A DNA stretch of 60,000 nucleotides from Mesostigma viride (lineage: Eukaryota; Streptophyta; Mesostigmatophyceae; Mesostigmatales; Mesostigmataceae). Shown one piece after another: positions 1 through 11,989 of the stretch. The translations under genes were made by a program, and so were the position numbers. The notes under the pieces are model-generated. The model saw only the letters and a list, made by a program, of their open reading frames with translations. It had not been told where the DNA came from and searched no databases. The first letter of the stretch is position 1; each line of letters opens with the position of its first letter. The stretch is from positions 950,454 to 1,010,453 of the forward strand of contig RPFO01000670.1 in assembly GCA_009746045.1 (NCBI GenBank), written 5' to 3'.

Positions 1-1
1 C

Positions 2-2141
2 ACGTGGTACGGTCCCTCCCCTGCTGAACCGCACCAGCTTGTTTTGCACGGGTTCGACGATGCCGGGCACTGTTTGCTAGAATGTGGCTCCAGCTGTCCA
101 GCCTTGGGACAGATAGCTGCGGTTCTCCAGTGCCCCAGGGTGTTTTCCTACCTTTCTACCCCTGTGGGCCGCTCCTGCCTACGGGATGTGTTCCCCTGGC
201 TTCCAGGCGAGGGCGAGGCAGATGTAGATGACAACCCCTGCGACCTTCTACGGGCAGTAGAGTTCATGGAGATAGCAGACCAGACAGCGGGCGTAGGATT
301 GGGCGACCCTACTCCTACGGACGCGCCGGTAGAGGCACAGTATTCTCCTGAGTATTCGGCCTCCCCTGCGGCGTCCTCCTCTTCAGTGTCGGCGCCTTCC
401 CCTGTCCCGTCTTCACCGAGGTCGGTCCTGTGCGCATCGGTGGAGCCTACCCCTTTGGGCTCTGGTCGTGAGTCTGATCCTCTTGCGGCGACAGTTTCTG
501 CGATGCAGGCGCAGATCCAGTTCCTGACGGCGGCCTTCGGGGCCTTCATGGCGGCCCAGGCGCACGCTCCAGCCACGCCAGGTGGGGTGTCTGCCGCAGC
601 TGTGCCCCCTTCCCCTTCGGTCGCCTCGACGTCTACGGGTCCGTCTGTGCCGCGCGAGCCCTCGGCGGCTGCGGTTCCCTCTGTTGCTGCGGCTCCTACG
701 CCTTCGGCTACCCTGCGCCTGCTACTGACTATACCTGCGCCTCGGCGCGAGTCCTCCGTCCCAGCGGCCGCGCCTGCCGCCGTCGCTCCGAGCCGCCCAC
801 CACGTCAGCGCCGCCCTCGCGGGGTTTCTTCAGCGACCCGGGCGGTCTTCCCAGGCTTTGGGAGGGCGGTCCTCCGCAGAGGATCCCGGTGCCTGACTGG
901 AGCTTAGACGGTAACCAGTCGTATGCCGGATTGCCTGTCCCCACGGGCCCTATTTTCAACATGTGGCCTGGTGGTGCTCCGCCCCCAGAGACCGGCGCGC
1001 CAGCGGCGGAGGCGGGTCCGTCGCGACCCCCTGCGGCATCGGGTCCGACGCGGCCCCCTGTTGTACCGGCGCCGTCTGCGTCTGTGCCGGTTCCTACCCC
1101 TTCTTCGGCCCCTGTCCCTTCGGCCCCGCGGTCTTTGGCTGCGGTTGTTCGGTCCAGTGGCTCTGACCCTCGCGCCACCCGCGCTGCCGATTCCCTTCGG
1201 GAGTTGTCAGAGGGCGATCGGGATCGGGCCCCTTCTGTGGTGCATGCGACTCCGGAGTCGCGCGACACGCCTGTCTTTGGGTACGGTATGTCTGCGCTCG
1301 CCTGCCGCCAGTGTGACCTGCCGCGCGCCTCCGCCGAGCTTGCCATTTCGCCCATGTCCTACGGGTTCTCCCAGGTGTGTCGGGCGCCGCGGGACCGTGG
1401 CCTACCAGTTGAGACTGATCGGCCTCCTTTCGATATGGTTATTTTAGCTGATCCGGTGTTCCAGGGTGAGATCCTGGTTCGGCGCGTCCTGTATCGCTGG
1501 GCTAGGCGCCACAATGACTTGGACACCTACGGCGGGTTCCAGTGGGCTTACCCTCCGCCTCTGGGCATTATGGCCTCAGATGCCCTTACGGTAGAGTTTC
1601 CTGCGGTGCCGGGTGCCACGTACAGCACGGTCCTTCAGCCCATCCTAGAGTGGGATGCCCGTCGTCCAGCGCCCATCCCGGGCCAGGGTTTGGACTCTCG
1701 GGGTCATCCTCCTCCCCGGGCTAGCGACTACCTCGAGACGTTCGGGTCGCGACAGTGTGCCCGTCGGTGGCGCTCCCGTGAGATTCGGCATATCCGGTTG
1801 TGGCCGTCCAACGTGGAGCCCCTGGTAGATCTGTTTTCCCGACGGGTATGCGCCCTCGGATCCGGTACCATCGCCTGCTCCTGCGGGCTCTCTGCCTGAT
1901 CGCGGTAGAGCCTTTCCTACGCCTCTTTGCCTGTGGTTTCCTGGACTGGGCCCGGGGCCAGGTCGTTCTTACGCAGCATAGGTATTACTGGGCCTTCCTG
2001 GGTCTTTTTCCTGACGGCGTGTGGGCCGATGTTTTCCTCACTGTAGATAGGCACGACAATGCTGAGGATGTGTCTCACTACCAGGCGTACCTGGATGTCC
2101 TGCTGGCCTCCCGTGGTACCTACCAGACGGATGGCCATTAG
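2..2141 (+). pseudogene. Chromovirus ORF3 (downstream of pol), 5'-truncated copy in G1
   Basis: This is the first of three copies of a long proline/alanine/serine-rich frame that lies between the integrase chromodomain and the 3' LTR. Function is unknown. The window begins within the N-terminal conserved block (HGFDDAGHCLL). A low-complexity P/A/S-rich middle follows, then a conserved C-terminal block with MSYGFSQVCRAPRD, YWAFLGLFPDGVWAD and a terminal TYQTDGH. Frame breaks occur near 785-905 and again near 1840 relative to the G3 copy, so this copy cannot encode the full protein. Position and the two ordered conserved blocks suggest a structural or accessory protein of the element, but I recognise no family. 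Confidence 0.7.
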
Positions 2142-2508
2142 ATAGAGGGCCTTAGGCCCGACCTGAGGGTGTTGTCCCTCCGGTATATAGAGTCGCCCTC
2201 ACGTTCTGGCCAGTTGACTGGTCGTTCTTGGTCCTTGGTGCTGATTGTTTACTCTGTGTGTCCTGCCCAGTGCCGTTCCCCCCGGCAAGGACTTTGTTCC
2301 AGGCAGTTAGGGGAACCTACCACCAGGCTTGGTGCTGGCTAACCCTACACCTCCCGGCGTGGTGGTGGAGACCGTGTGAACTATTGGTGCTTTGTATCTT
2401 GGATGGTCTCTGACTGTGTTGGTGTGTGCTGGGTGCATTAGGTTTCCTACCCCTTGTTTTCCTCCCTGTGCGTAGGGAGAGGGCTCCCTACCTTTGTGAG
2501 GGGGGAGG

Positions 2509-3078
2509 TGTTACGTCGCGTAACAATTCGTTGTAGTTACGGACGTAAATTAGGTCTCTTGCCTCGGTTGTCCCTAGGTTTACGTGTAGTTCCTATCGGG
2601 ACATTATTGTCCTCGTAACAGTACTGTGGTACATTGGGTGCCTTTGGGCGCCGCGCCGCGTACTTTATTAGTGGTCCTGATCCTTTGGTAGAATGTAGTG
2701 GACCAGCGTGCATCTGTGCACCTGCCTGTGTTTCTGTGGTTTTGAAGGCGAGGGCCAGGTCGGCCCGAGCCTGTTGGACCGTTGGTGACCATTTATGCAC
2801 GTTCCGCTCCTTGTGTGGGCACTCGGCGTGTGTTAAATGAATTAACACATTTAGGCTTGGGTCACGGCAGTGTAGTTGTGTTTCCTTCCTCTATTCCTGG
2901 AGTAACGGGTTGTGTAGATGGCTTATGGCGTATTATAGTAATACTTACGTTAATGCACTGAGATCTGGATCGTCTCGTTCGTCTTTCGCTAGGGGGTTAA
3001 CTAGAGGCGGCTTGACTAGTTTAGGTAGCATCAGGCCGGGTAGAGGTAGAGGTAGTGGTAGATACCCGAGGCGTAACA
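2509..3078 (+). repeat. 3' LTR of chromovirus G1
   Basis: The repeat starts TGTTACGTC and ends GGCGTAACA, so it has TG...CA ends and short inverted termini. The first 17 bases form a near-palindrome, TGTTACG-TCG-CGTAACA. A G/A-rich polypurine tract (2496-2508) directly precedes it. It aligns along its length with the LTRs at 8309-8852 and 31468-32011, but carries about 26 extra bases near 2720-2747. The next base, 3079, is already inside pol of G2. Confidence 0.9.
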
Positions 3079-5540
3079 GATATCCCCTTTGTCTGGAGTA
3101 GTGAATGTCAGTCGGCCTTTCAGTGTTTAAAATCCCTACTCCTCTCCCCTCCCGTACTCATCCTACCGGATACTACTAAACCCTTTGTGGTAGCTACAGA
3201 CGCTAGTAAGGTAGCTATAGGGGGCGTCCTTCTCCAGGATCAGGGTCAGGGCTTACAGCCAATTGAGTACATCTCTAGGACAATGCTCCCTGCGGAGCGT
3301 AACTATCCCGTACACCAGCAGGAACTCTTAGCAGTAGTGTATTGTTGCCACGCGTGGCAGCACTTTCTTAAAGGTGCTCAATTTGATGTCTGCCTGAATG
3401 AACCCTGTGAAATAGATCCTTATAGATTAGTTATCCAAACAGATCACCGTCCCCTTACTCATCTTCTCTCCCAACCCAACCTTACCCCTCGGCAAGCGCG
3501 CTGGATGGAGTTTTTAGCACAGTTTTCCCCTTTTAAACTTCAGTATGTTAAGGGTGTAGATAATATAGTACCAGATGCACTCTCCCGTCGCGCAGATTAC
3601 TCCTTTTTCGAGGACCTGGATGTTCTCAATACTACTCTAGTTCCTACTACTATGGGGGTAACCCCTTATGGCGAACTACCTGATGATGAATCCTATGCCT
3701 ATCTTTTTCATACAGCTGTTCGCATGCCTGATCTCCTTTCTCACGTAGGACTCTCTCTCCCGTGTGAGGCCCTTCCTGTGGTCTCGGTGGGGGGGGAGGG
3801 GAAAAATAAAATTTCTATACAGCTTAGCCATATAGCGACTAGGTCAGATCACTCTTATGATAACATAGTTCCTTTAGGACCTCCCCTTCTCTTTGGCAAG
3901 GCGGTAGGAGACCTCTTTAAACCTGTTCTGGATACCTCTGTAGCGATGCCTACCTCTGATCTTGAACGCCTTATTAGTAGATTTACGGCCACTGAGCCGG
4001 AAGCTTTAGCTGCCATTGCAGCCCATCCCCAACAATTAGGCAAGCACCCTTGTAAATTTGTAGGTGGGTTTTTATATGTGCAAATAGCAGATTCTCCCCC
4101 TCAATGGCGCCTGTATGTCCCTCCTATCTGTCGCTCCTCCTTGCTCTTTGAGTTGCATGACTTAGCTGCTCATCAGGGTGGTAAACGGGTACGGGACCTA
4201 GTAGCCCGCTCTTATTACTGGCCTTCTCTTTTCAAGGATGTAGATGAGTATGTTAGAACCTGTCAATCTTGCCAGGAGATGAAACCCAATCACTGTGGGT
4301 CAGACTGGCCTCCCCTTCCGCAACAGCAGCCGCAAGGTGCAGCACGGCAGCAGCGAATAATGTAGGACACTAGATAGCAGAACCTAGGACCCTGCCTGAT
4401 CCCATCATGCCGTGGGACTCTATCATGATGGATTTTGTAGGACCTTTTAGGAAGAATGATAGAGGTAATGCCCAGATCCTTGTGTTCGTAGATCGTTTTA
4501 CTCGTATGTGTCATCTCGTGCCGTGTCCTTTAGAACTCACCGCACGTGATTGCGCACGCCTATACCTTAATAACGTTTACAGATATCATGGGTTGAGTAG
4601 GCAGTTTATTAGTGATAAAGATAAGTTATTTACCTCAGACTTTTGGCAGCAGTTTTTCGCTGCTATCGGTACCAAGGTTACATTCGGTACTGCCTACCAC
4701 TCCTCCTCCTCTCATTTAGTAGAGCGTCTTAATAGGGTAGTGGAAGAAGCGCTTAGGCACTATGTTAATGGCTCGGGAAGTGATTGGGAGGATTATTTAT
4801 GCTTGGTAGAGTTCTCCCTTAACAATTGCCCCCAGGCTGCGCATGGATATACGCCCTTCTTCCTAGATACTGGTAGACAGCCTCTTACCCCTACCTCTCT
4901 CTTAGCTAGTCCTCTACGGGACAGGGACGATGTGTCCCGGGATACTGTAGAAGGTGTACAGGCCTTGCTAGATAGAATGAAAACTGCACATGATCACGCG
5001 ATTTCAGGGTACCAAAAGGCTCAGTCTAAGTACCTTGCTAGGTTGCGTGCCTCCTTAGATAGAAGAGCGCCTGAGATAGATATAGGGATCTAGTATTAGT
5101 AGAAGGCCCCCGTGTTGGCCGTTTTGCTCACAAGTTCGAAGCAGAACTTAAGGTAAACTTAGGCCCGCCTTCTTAGGACCCTTCCGTGTGTTGTCTAGGT
5201 AGGAAATTTCTTATATAAAATCGATATCCCTACCTCTTGGCAGACACATTCTAACACCTTCCATAGAAGCCAGCTGAAGCTTTATCACCCTAGCACGTTC
5301 GCTGGTAGAGAACTAGCTCCTGCCCCTTTAGAGCATAACCCTGACACTGGGGAGGTAGAAGACGAAGTAGAGAGCATCGTGGCCCATAGAGATATCAAAA
5401 AGGGGCGTGGTACCCAGCGCCAGTATAAAGTGAAATGGATGTATGCTCGTAGTGAGGTAGATAAAGTATGGTACACGGAGAGTGAGTTAGATGGTTGTAG
5501 TCGTTTGTTGCAGGACTACAAAACCCTACACCAGCTCTAG
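3079..5540 (+). pseudogene. pol: Chromovirus pol (RT end, RNase H, integrase, chromodomain), broken
   Basis: The frame starts at the RT/RNase H connection. RNase H shows ATDAS, VIQTDHRPL and the terminal VDNIVPDALSRR. The H2C2 domain follows with HDLAAHQGG and TCQSCQEMK near 4150-4290. The integrase core from about 4407 has its first Asp in MMDFVGPF, the second in ISDKDKLF and its Glu in HLVERLN. A C-terminal chromodomain near 5360-5510 (VKWMYARSEVDKVWYTES) places it among chromoviruses, whose chromodomain steers integration to chromatin. It is broken by a 65-bp insertion at 4291-4355, a 2-bp loss near 5090 that creates a stop, and another indel near 5155. The stop corresponding to intact copies is at 5538-5540. 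Confidence 0.9.
4291..4355. other. 65-bp insertion in G2 pol with 3-bp duplication
   Basis: Compared with G3 at about 37.70 kb, 65 extra bases separate two copies of AAT (4288-4290 and 4356-4358), between the zinc-binding domain and the integrase core. The insert starts CACTGTGGG and ends GGCAGCAGCG and shows no clear inverted termini. It shifts the reading frame. The origin is unknown: a tiny mobile element or a filler sequence from break repair are both possible. Confidence 0.6.
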
Positions 5541-5616
5541 TTGGCAACCTGCCCCTCCCTTATCGTATTTCTGCTGTTGGTGGTTGGTTGGTTGTCCCCT
5601 CCCCTCCGCAGCCATC

Positions 5617-7938
5617 ATGGCTGATCCTACCCCTCCGTCGGAGAGCCGGCCACCTTCCCCTCCGCCACCGGATCCAGAGCTCTACTTCGAGGCCCTTCCG
5701 GGCCGCTGGGTGTCACGTTCCAGTTATCCGGGTGGCATCATTCAGTCTGCCCTCCAGGCGCAGCATGCGACTTTAGTCAGGGCTGCCCTCTTTGGTGTCG
5801 CGTGGTTCGGCCCGGCTCCAGATGATCCGCAACAGCTAGTTGTGCATGGATTCGACGATGCCGGGCATTGCCTTTTAGGATGCGGCTCCCGCTGCCCAGC
5901 ATTAGGGCAGATAGCCGCGGTCCTTCAGTGCCCCCGGGTGTTTTCCTACCTGTCTACCCCTGTGGGTCGCGCTTGCCTACGGGAGGTGTTCCCCTGGCTT
6001 CCGGGCGAGGGCGAGGCAGATGTAGATGACAACCCCTGTGACCTCCTACGGGCGGTTGAGTTCATGGAGATCGCGGACCAGACAGCGGGCGTAGCATTTG
6101 GCGACCCTACTCCTACGGACGCACCAGTCGAGGCACAGTACACTCCTGAGTATTCGGCCTCCCCTGCGGCGTCCTCCTCTTCAGTGTCGGCTCCTTCCCC
6201 TGTCCCGTCTTCACCCGGTCGGTCCGGCGCGCATCGGTGGAGCCTACCCCTTTGGGCTCTGATCGTGAGCCTGATCCTCTTTCGGCGACAGTTTCTGCGA
6301 TGCAGGCGCAGATCCAGTCCCTGACAGCGGCCTTCGGGGCCTTCATGGCGGCCCAGGCGCACGCTCCAGCCACGCCAGGTGGGGTGTCTGCTGTATCTGT
6401 GCCCCCTTCCCCTTCGGTCGCCTCGACGTCTACGGGTCCGCGCTGCGCCGTGCGAGCCCTCGGTGGCTGCGGTTTCCTCTGTTGCTGCGGCTCCTACGCC
6501 TTCGGCTGCCCCTGCGCCTGCTACTGACTTACCTGCGCCTCGGCGCGAGTCCTCCGCCCCAGCGGCCGCGCCCGCCGCCGTCGCTTCCGGGCCGCCCACC
6601 GCGTCACGCCGCCCTCGCGGGGTTTCTTCAGCGACCCGGGCGGTCTTCCCAGGCTTTGGGAGGGCGGTCCTCCGCAGAGGATTCCGGTGCCCGACTGGAG
6701 CTTAGATGGTAACCAGTCGTATGCCGGATTGCCTGTCCCCACGGGCCCTGTTTTCAACATGTGGCCTGGGGTGCTCCGCCACCGGAGACCGGAGCGCCAG
6801 CTGCGGAGGCGGGTCCGTCGCGACCCCCTCCGGCAGCGGGTCCGACGCGACCCCCTGTTGTACCGGCGCCGTCTGCGTCTGTGCCGGTTCCTACCCCTTC
6901 TTCGGCCCCTGTCCCTTCGGCCCCGCGGTCTTTGGCTGCGGTTGTTCGGTCCAGTGGCTCTGATCCTCGCGCCACCCGCGCTGCTGATTCCCTTCGGGAG
7001 TTGTCAGAGGGCGATCGGGATCGGGCCCCTTCTGTGGTGCATGCGACTCCGGAGTCGCGCGACACGCCTGTCTTTGGGTACGGTATGTCTGCGCTCGCCT
7101 GCCGCCAGTGTGACCTGCCGCGCGCCTCCGCCGAGCTTGCCATTTCGCCCATGTCCTACGGGTTCTCCCAGGTGTGTCGGGCGCCGCGGGACCGTGGCCT
7201 ACCCGTTGAGACTGATCGGCCTCCTTTCGATATGGTTATTTTAGCTGATCCGGTGTTCCAGGGTGAGATCCTGGTTCGGCGCGTCCTGTATCGCTGGGCT
7301 AGGCGTCACAATGACTTGGACACCTACGGCGGGTTCCAGTGGGCTTACCCTCCGCCTCTGGGCATTATGGCCTCAGATGCCCTTACGGTAGAGTTTCCTG
7401 CGGTGCCGGGTGCCACGTACAGCACGGTCCTTCAGCCCATCCTAGAGTGGGATGCCCGTCGTCCAGCGCCCATCCCGGGCCAGGGTCTGGACTCCCGTGG
7501 CCATCCTCCTCCAGGGCTAGCGACTACCTCGAGACGTTCGGGTCGCGACAGTGTGCCCGTCGGTGGCGCTCCCGTGAGGTTCGGCACATCCGGATGTGGC
7601 CGTCTAACGTGGAGCCCCTGGTAGATCTGTTTTTCCCGACGGGTTTGCGCCCTCGGATCCGGTACCATCGCCTGCTCCTGCGGGCTCTCTGCTTGATCGC
7701 GGTAGAGCCTTTCCTACGCCTCTTTGCCTGTGGTTTCCTGGACTGGGCCCGGGGCCAGGTCGTTCTTACGCAGCATAGGTATTACTGGGCCTTTCTGGGT
7801 CTTTTTCCTGATGGCGTGTGGGCTGATGTTTTCCTCACTGTAGATAGGCACGACAATGCCGAGGATGTGGCTCACTACCAGGCGTACCTGGATGTCCTGC
7901 TGGCCTCCCGTGGCACTTACCAGACGGATGGCAACTAG
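5617..7938 (+). pseudogene. Chromovirus ORF3, full-length copy in G2 with frame breaks
   Basis: The start ATG at 5617 sits about 75 bases after the pol stop and opens with MADPTPPSES. The intended protein is about 770 residues. It has a conserved N-terminal globular block (YFEALPGRWVSRSSYPGG through PRVFSYLSTPVGRACLREVF), a long P/A/S-rich linker with a short helix-like segment (ATVSAMQAQIQSLTAAFGAF), and a conserved C-terminal block ending TYQTDGN at 7938. One base is missing near 6220 relative to G3 and further shifts follow. A gene after integrase occupies the place of env-like genes in some gypsy elements, but I see neither a signal peptide nor a clear transmembrane segment. A displaced gag-like protein is an alternative, since no gag is visible in the window. 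Confidence 0.7.
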
Positions 7939-8308
7939 ATAGAGGGCCTTAGGCCCGACCTGAGGGTGTTGTCCCTCCGGTATATAGAGTCGCCCTCACG
8001 TTCTGGCCAGTTGACTGGTCGTTCTTGGTCCTTGGTACTGATTTGTTTACTCTGTGTGTCCTGCCCAGTGCCGTTCCCCCCGGCAAGGACTCTGTTCCAG
8101 GCAGTTAGGGGAACCTACCACCAGGCTTGGTGCTGGCTAACCCTACACCTCCCGGCGTGGTGGTGGAGACCGAGTTAATACGTTGGTGCTTTGTATCTTG
8201 GATGGCCTGCCGATTGTGTTGGTGTGTGCTGGGTGCATTAGGTTTCCTACCCCTTGGTTTCCTCCCTGTGCGTATGGAGAGGGCTCCCTACCTTTGTGGG
8301 GGGGGAGG
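7939..8308 (+). other. 3' untranslated region and polypurine tract of G2
   Basis: This non-coding stretch follows the ORF3 stop and is shared with G1 (2142-2508) and, in reverse, G3 (32012-32381). It ends in a G-rich polypurine tract (about 8296-8308) directly before the LTR. I see no other gene in it. Confidence 0.75.
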
Positions 8309-8852
8309 TGTTACGTCGCGTAACAGTTCGTTGTAGTTACGGACGTAAATTAGGTCTCTTGCCTCGGTTGTCCCTAGGTTTACGTGTAGTTCCTACTGGG
8401 ACACTATTGTCCTCGTAACAGTACTGTGGTACATTGGGTGCCTTTGGGCGCCGCGCCGCGTACTTTATTAGTGGTCCTGATCCTTTGGTAGAATGTAGTG
8501 GACCAGCGTGCATCTGTAGGCGAGGGCCAGGTCGGCCCGAGCGTGTTGGACCGTTGGTGACCATTTATGCACGTTCTACCCCTCGTGTGTGCACTCGGTG
8601 TGTGTTAAATGAATTAACACATATAGGCTTGGGTCACGGCAGTGTAGTTGTGTTTCCTTCCTCTATTCCTGGAGTAAACGGGTTGGTGTAAATGGCTTAT
8701 GGCGTATTACAGTAATACTTACGTTAATGCACTGAGATCTGGATCGTCTCGTTCGTCTTTCGCTAGGGGTTTAACTAGAGGCGGCCTTACTAGTTTAGGT
8801 AGCATCAGGCCAGGTAGAGGTAGAGGTGGCGGTAGAAGTCTGAGACGTAACA
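8309..8852 (+). repeat. 3' LTR of chromovirus G2
   Basis: 544 bp, starting TGTTACGTCGCGTAACA and ending CTGAGACGTAACA. The outer nine bases are perfect inverted repeats (TGTTACGTC / GACGTAACA). It is the same length as the G3 LTR at 31468-32011 and very similar to it by eye. Short frames of up to 85 residues inside it are incidental. Confidence 0.9.
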
Positions 8853-9734
8853 CCATGTTAGCTATGGTGGCGTCATGTCATGTGTATTATAGGTAGTAGT
8901 GTTCCATGTGCTAGCTAATTAATGATCTAGGCTATTTAACTCTCCGTGATCTTATCCCTCCGTATTTGGCCTTACCGCTCTATGTACAGTCGGTGCATGG
9001 GGGCTCCCCATGTTACCAAATTTGGTAAGCATAGTGATTCGGGCCGTGGTACCTGCAACCCTGTCACTAGAAACTGAGCGGATAATGATTAATGAAGCAT
9101 GAGGTATGACTCATTGATTAATTGTTTGAAGTGAGTATATTAATTAATGAATAAGTAAGCAAGTAATTAATTAGTATGAAGTAATGAATGTACACGTACT
9201 ACACGTAATGTATGAATGAATGTTACGTAGACTGCGTCATGGGTATGGATTAAAGGGGATGGGGCTACAGTTTGAGTGGATATAACTCACAAAATTATTG
9301 GGACAACACAGCCTGCTCTATTTTGATTGATTAATTAAACTTGATCGACATAACCGCGTCAATCACGCATTAAATTAAATTATAACATGACTCCGTTGGG
9401 AGATCGTGTAGCACGTGTTCCCCTGCTTGATGGATGGGCTCCAGGCGAAGCTGCGAACCCTAACTAAGCTATCTCTAAACTAATCTATAAAATCCTAGCT
9501 ACTCTACTCAGCAAAGCGCCCCTGAAGTCCTCCTGGGGGGGGGGGCAATCATGAATGCACATGAGCATAAATCTCTGTGATCAGTGGGTGGTGGGGTATG
9601 GGTTGTGGGGTACGGGTCGGCAACACAGATTCAAGCTAGTAGCCCTGGGCAACATTTTTAATTTGCTTGTAGCCATGCACGTGAACCAGGAAACCAGGGG
9701 TTCAGGTTGACAACCGTTTCTGGCATGGCGGGGC
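8853..9734. other. Non-coding interval between chromovirus G2 and a LINE remnant
   Basis: I see no gene here. It contains AT-rich, low-complexity sequence near 9075-9240 with many ATTAAT/AATGA words, a G10 run near 9535-9545, and one dispersed repeat (listed separately) also found inverted at 28.3 kb. Confidence 0.6.
9365..9555 (+). repeat. Dispersed repeat, inverted partner at 28255-28440
   Basis: The segment around TTATAACATGACTCCGTTGG matches the reverse complement of 28363-28440 closely. Similarity continues at a lower level through CTTGATGGATGG, TAATCTAT and TCCTAGCTACTCTACTCA to about 9550. The family is unknown. Both copies lie next to LINE sequence. Confidence 0.55.
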
Positions 9735-10518
9735 GGAAACGGAGATTCGGCTGGTGGACATCATCTATGCAGATGAGCTCTTCGAGGACACTGGGCACGT
9801 GCAGACGTGGCGTGACTGCCTAGCTATCGAGGCCCGCGCAGTGGGGCTTGAGGTTGAAGCAAGAAGACAGAGGCGCTCTGGCGATTGGGCTCACAGTCAT
9901 GATTCCACCGCCCGCCCTCTTTCTCCTTGACGGCTCTCGAGTCCTGTATCGGGACCGTGTCAAGCTGCTGGGCAGCCTCCTCCCCAGCTGCGAGGCTGAT
10001 GTGGACCATGCACCGCATCTCCCTCGAGTGGAGAAGTTGGACTACGGACGTTGGGCCGATCGAGACGTGGACCCTCACAGCCGACCTGGCCCGAAAGCTG
10101 GACGGCGCGGTCACCAACATGCTGCGATCCATTTCCAGAGTAGGATATGCTGCTCATGTCTGCAATGAGGACCTGTACCTCGGCATGCCATATATCACCA
10201 GCACCATTGAGCAGCGGCGCCTGCAGCTAGTAGGGCACTTAGCTCGCACCAACCAGGTACGGACACCTCGGCGTGGCCCCCCCGCGGGACTGTGACCAGC
10301 TCAGCCTGGCCGGCACCTCCTGACGTGGGCCGGGCCCCGTGATGCTATAGATGCAGCAAGGCCCGCACCTTCAAAGAATTAACAGCTAGTAGAGGACATG
10401 GGGGGCCTAGGCCTCTCCGTGATTTGGAAAAAGATGATGGACAACGCCAAGTGGGCCCAGGTCATAGAGGACAACGAGCCCCCCCTCGTGGGGAAGCGCC
10501 CGCGTGTGCAAACATACC
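9735..10518 (+). pseudogene. LINE (non-LTR retrotransposon) ORF2 remnant, C-terminal part
   Basis: The frame near 9750-9850 reads RLVDIIYADELF, the RT palm motif YADD with Asp changed to Glu, followed by EARAVGLEV. Further on LDGAVTNMLRSI and EQRRLQLVGHLARTNQV match the C-terminal part of the LINE at 27.4-27.7 kb in order. The final block WKKMMDNAKWAQVI resembles the other copy's last residues. Several frame changes and deletions make it a fossil. It runs directly into the GTT tract, which may be an expanded LINE 3' tail. Confidence 0.7.
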
Positions 10519-11381
<863 letters not shown>

Positions 11382-11989
11382 TTTTCCCTGTAAACCTTTC
11401 TGGTTACCCTCTATCTATATCTCCCTCGATCCATGCCGGTTGTTGAGAAGCCATAGCCTAGCGCTTGTATAGCTATATATATTCATTGAGAATGATAGAT
11501 TACGGAGGTGAGATGGGCATGCAACCGATAAGGAAAAACCCGATAACATACTGGGAGAATAACCCTGAAGAAATTAATAGTAATCTGACACGGACATCCA
11601 AGGATCACGCCAGCTGCACAAGGTCAGTACAACTAACTATAGTAACATCGATCACAAAACCACACGCAGCAACAGCGCTGCCGGCCGGGCACCATGCAGG
11701 CCTGGAAGGGATCTAGACCGCATGGGTCGCGACAAAGTCGGCCCGGGTGCGGCGGAATAACACATCAGCCACGGTGCGAGTGAGGGCGAGTCACAGGCGC
11801 TGCAGCTAATACGAGGACCACGTGCGGGCAGACCACGGGGCGCCGGGGCGGTCTGACCTTCGAGGTCCGGAGGCAGTCTTCACGGCGCTGGCAGCACTCG
11901 TGGAAAAACTCCGCTGTCTAGCTGTATATATCTTCCACCCTATATAGAGAAACCCCATATATAGAGAAACAGATCCCACGTCAATACAT
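11382..11989. other. Non-coding interval with short repeats
   Basis: No gene is supported. It includes a remnant of a retroelement C-terminal domain (11710-11910, listed separately) and two short direct repeats of TATATAGAGAAAC near 11940-11970, just before the LINE begins. Confidence 0.6.
11710..11910 (-). pseudogene. Remnant of a retroelement C-terminal domain
   Basis: On the minus strand the frame AEFFHECCQRREDCLR matches the segment AFFKECCRLREDRL of the longer copy at 15729-16133. Nucleotide similarity runs through the same block on both sides. It is interrupted and not translatable as a whole. Confidence 0.5.

Larger units (their letters stand above)
1..3078 (+). mobile_element. Ty3/gypsy chromovirus copy G1, 3' part only
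   Basis: This is the 3' end of an LTR retrotransposon that enters the window from the left. It consists of the extra downstream reading frame (ORF3), a 3' untranslated stretch from 2142 to 2495, a polypurine tract at 2496-2508, and a complete 3' LTR. It matches G2 and the minus-strand copy G3 closely, so family membership is secure. Immediately after the LTR the sequence continues inside the RT/RNase H coding region of G2. G1 is therefore best read as inserted into G2. The left junction and target duplication lie outside the window. Confidence 0.85.
3079..8852 (+). mobile_element. Ty3/gypsy chromovirus copy G2
   Basis: Component order is the C-terminal half of RT with RNase H, H2C2 zinc-binding integrase domain, integrase core, chromodomain, ORF3, 3' untranslated region, polypurine tract and 3' LTR. 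The 5' half is not in the window. The first base of G2 abuts the end of the G1 LTR in the middle of the pol codon series that G3 carries uninterrupted at about 38.9 kb, as expected if G1 jumped into G2. Several small indels and a 65-bp insertion make it non-autonomous. Confidence 0.85.

Noticed and set aside
148-1355. Long frames on the opposite strand or in alternate frames of ORF3 (also at 5946-6599 and 33357-34388)
   Set aside because: GC-rich Pro/Ala/Ser coding sequence leaves the other frames open. Conserved blocks and damage patterns fit only the ORF3 frame.
4291-4355. CACTA-type miniature element
   Set aside because: It starts CACTG and has a 3-bp duplication, but there is no inverted CACTR-type end on the other side.
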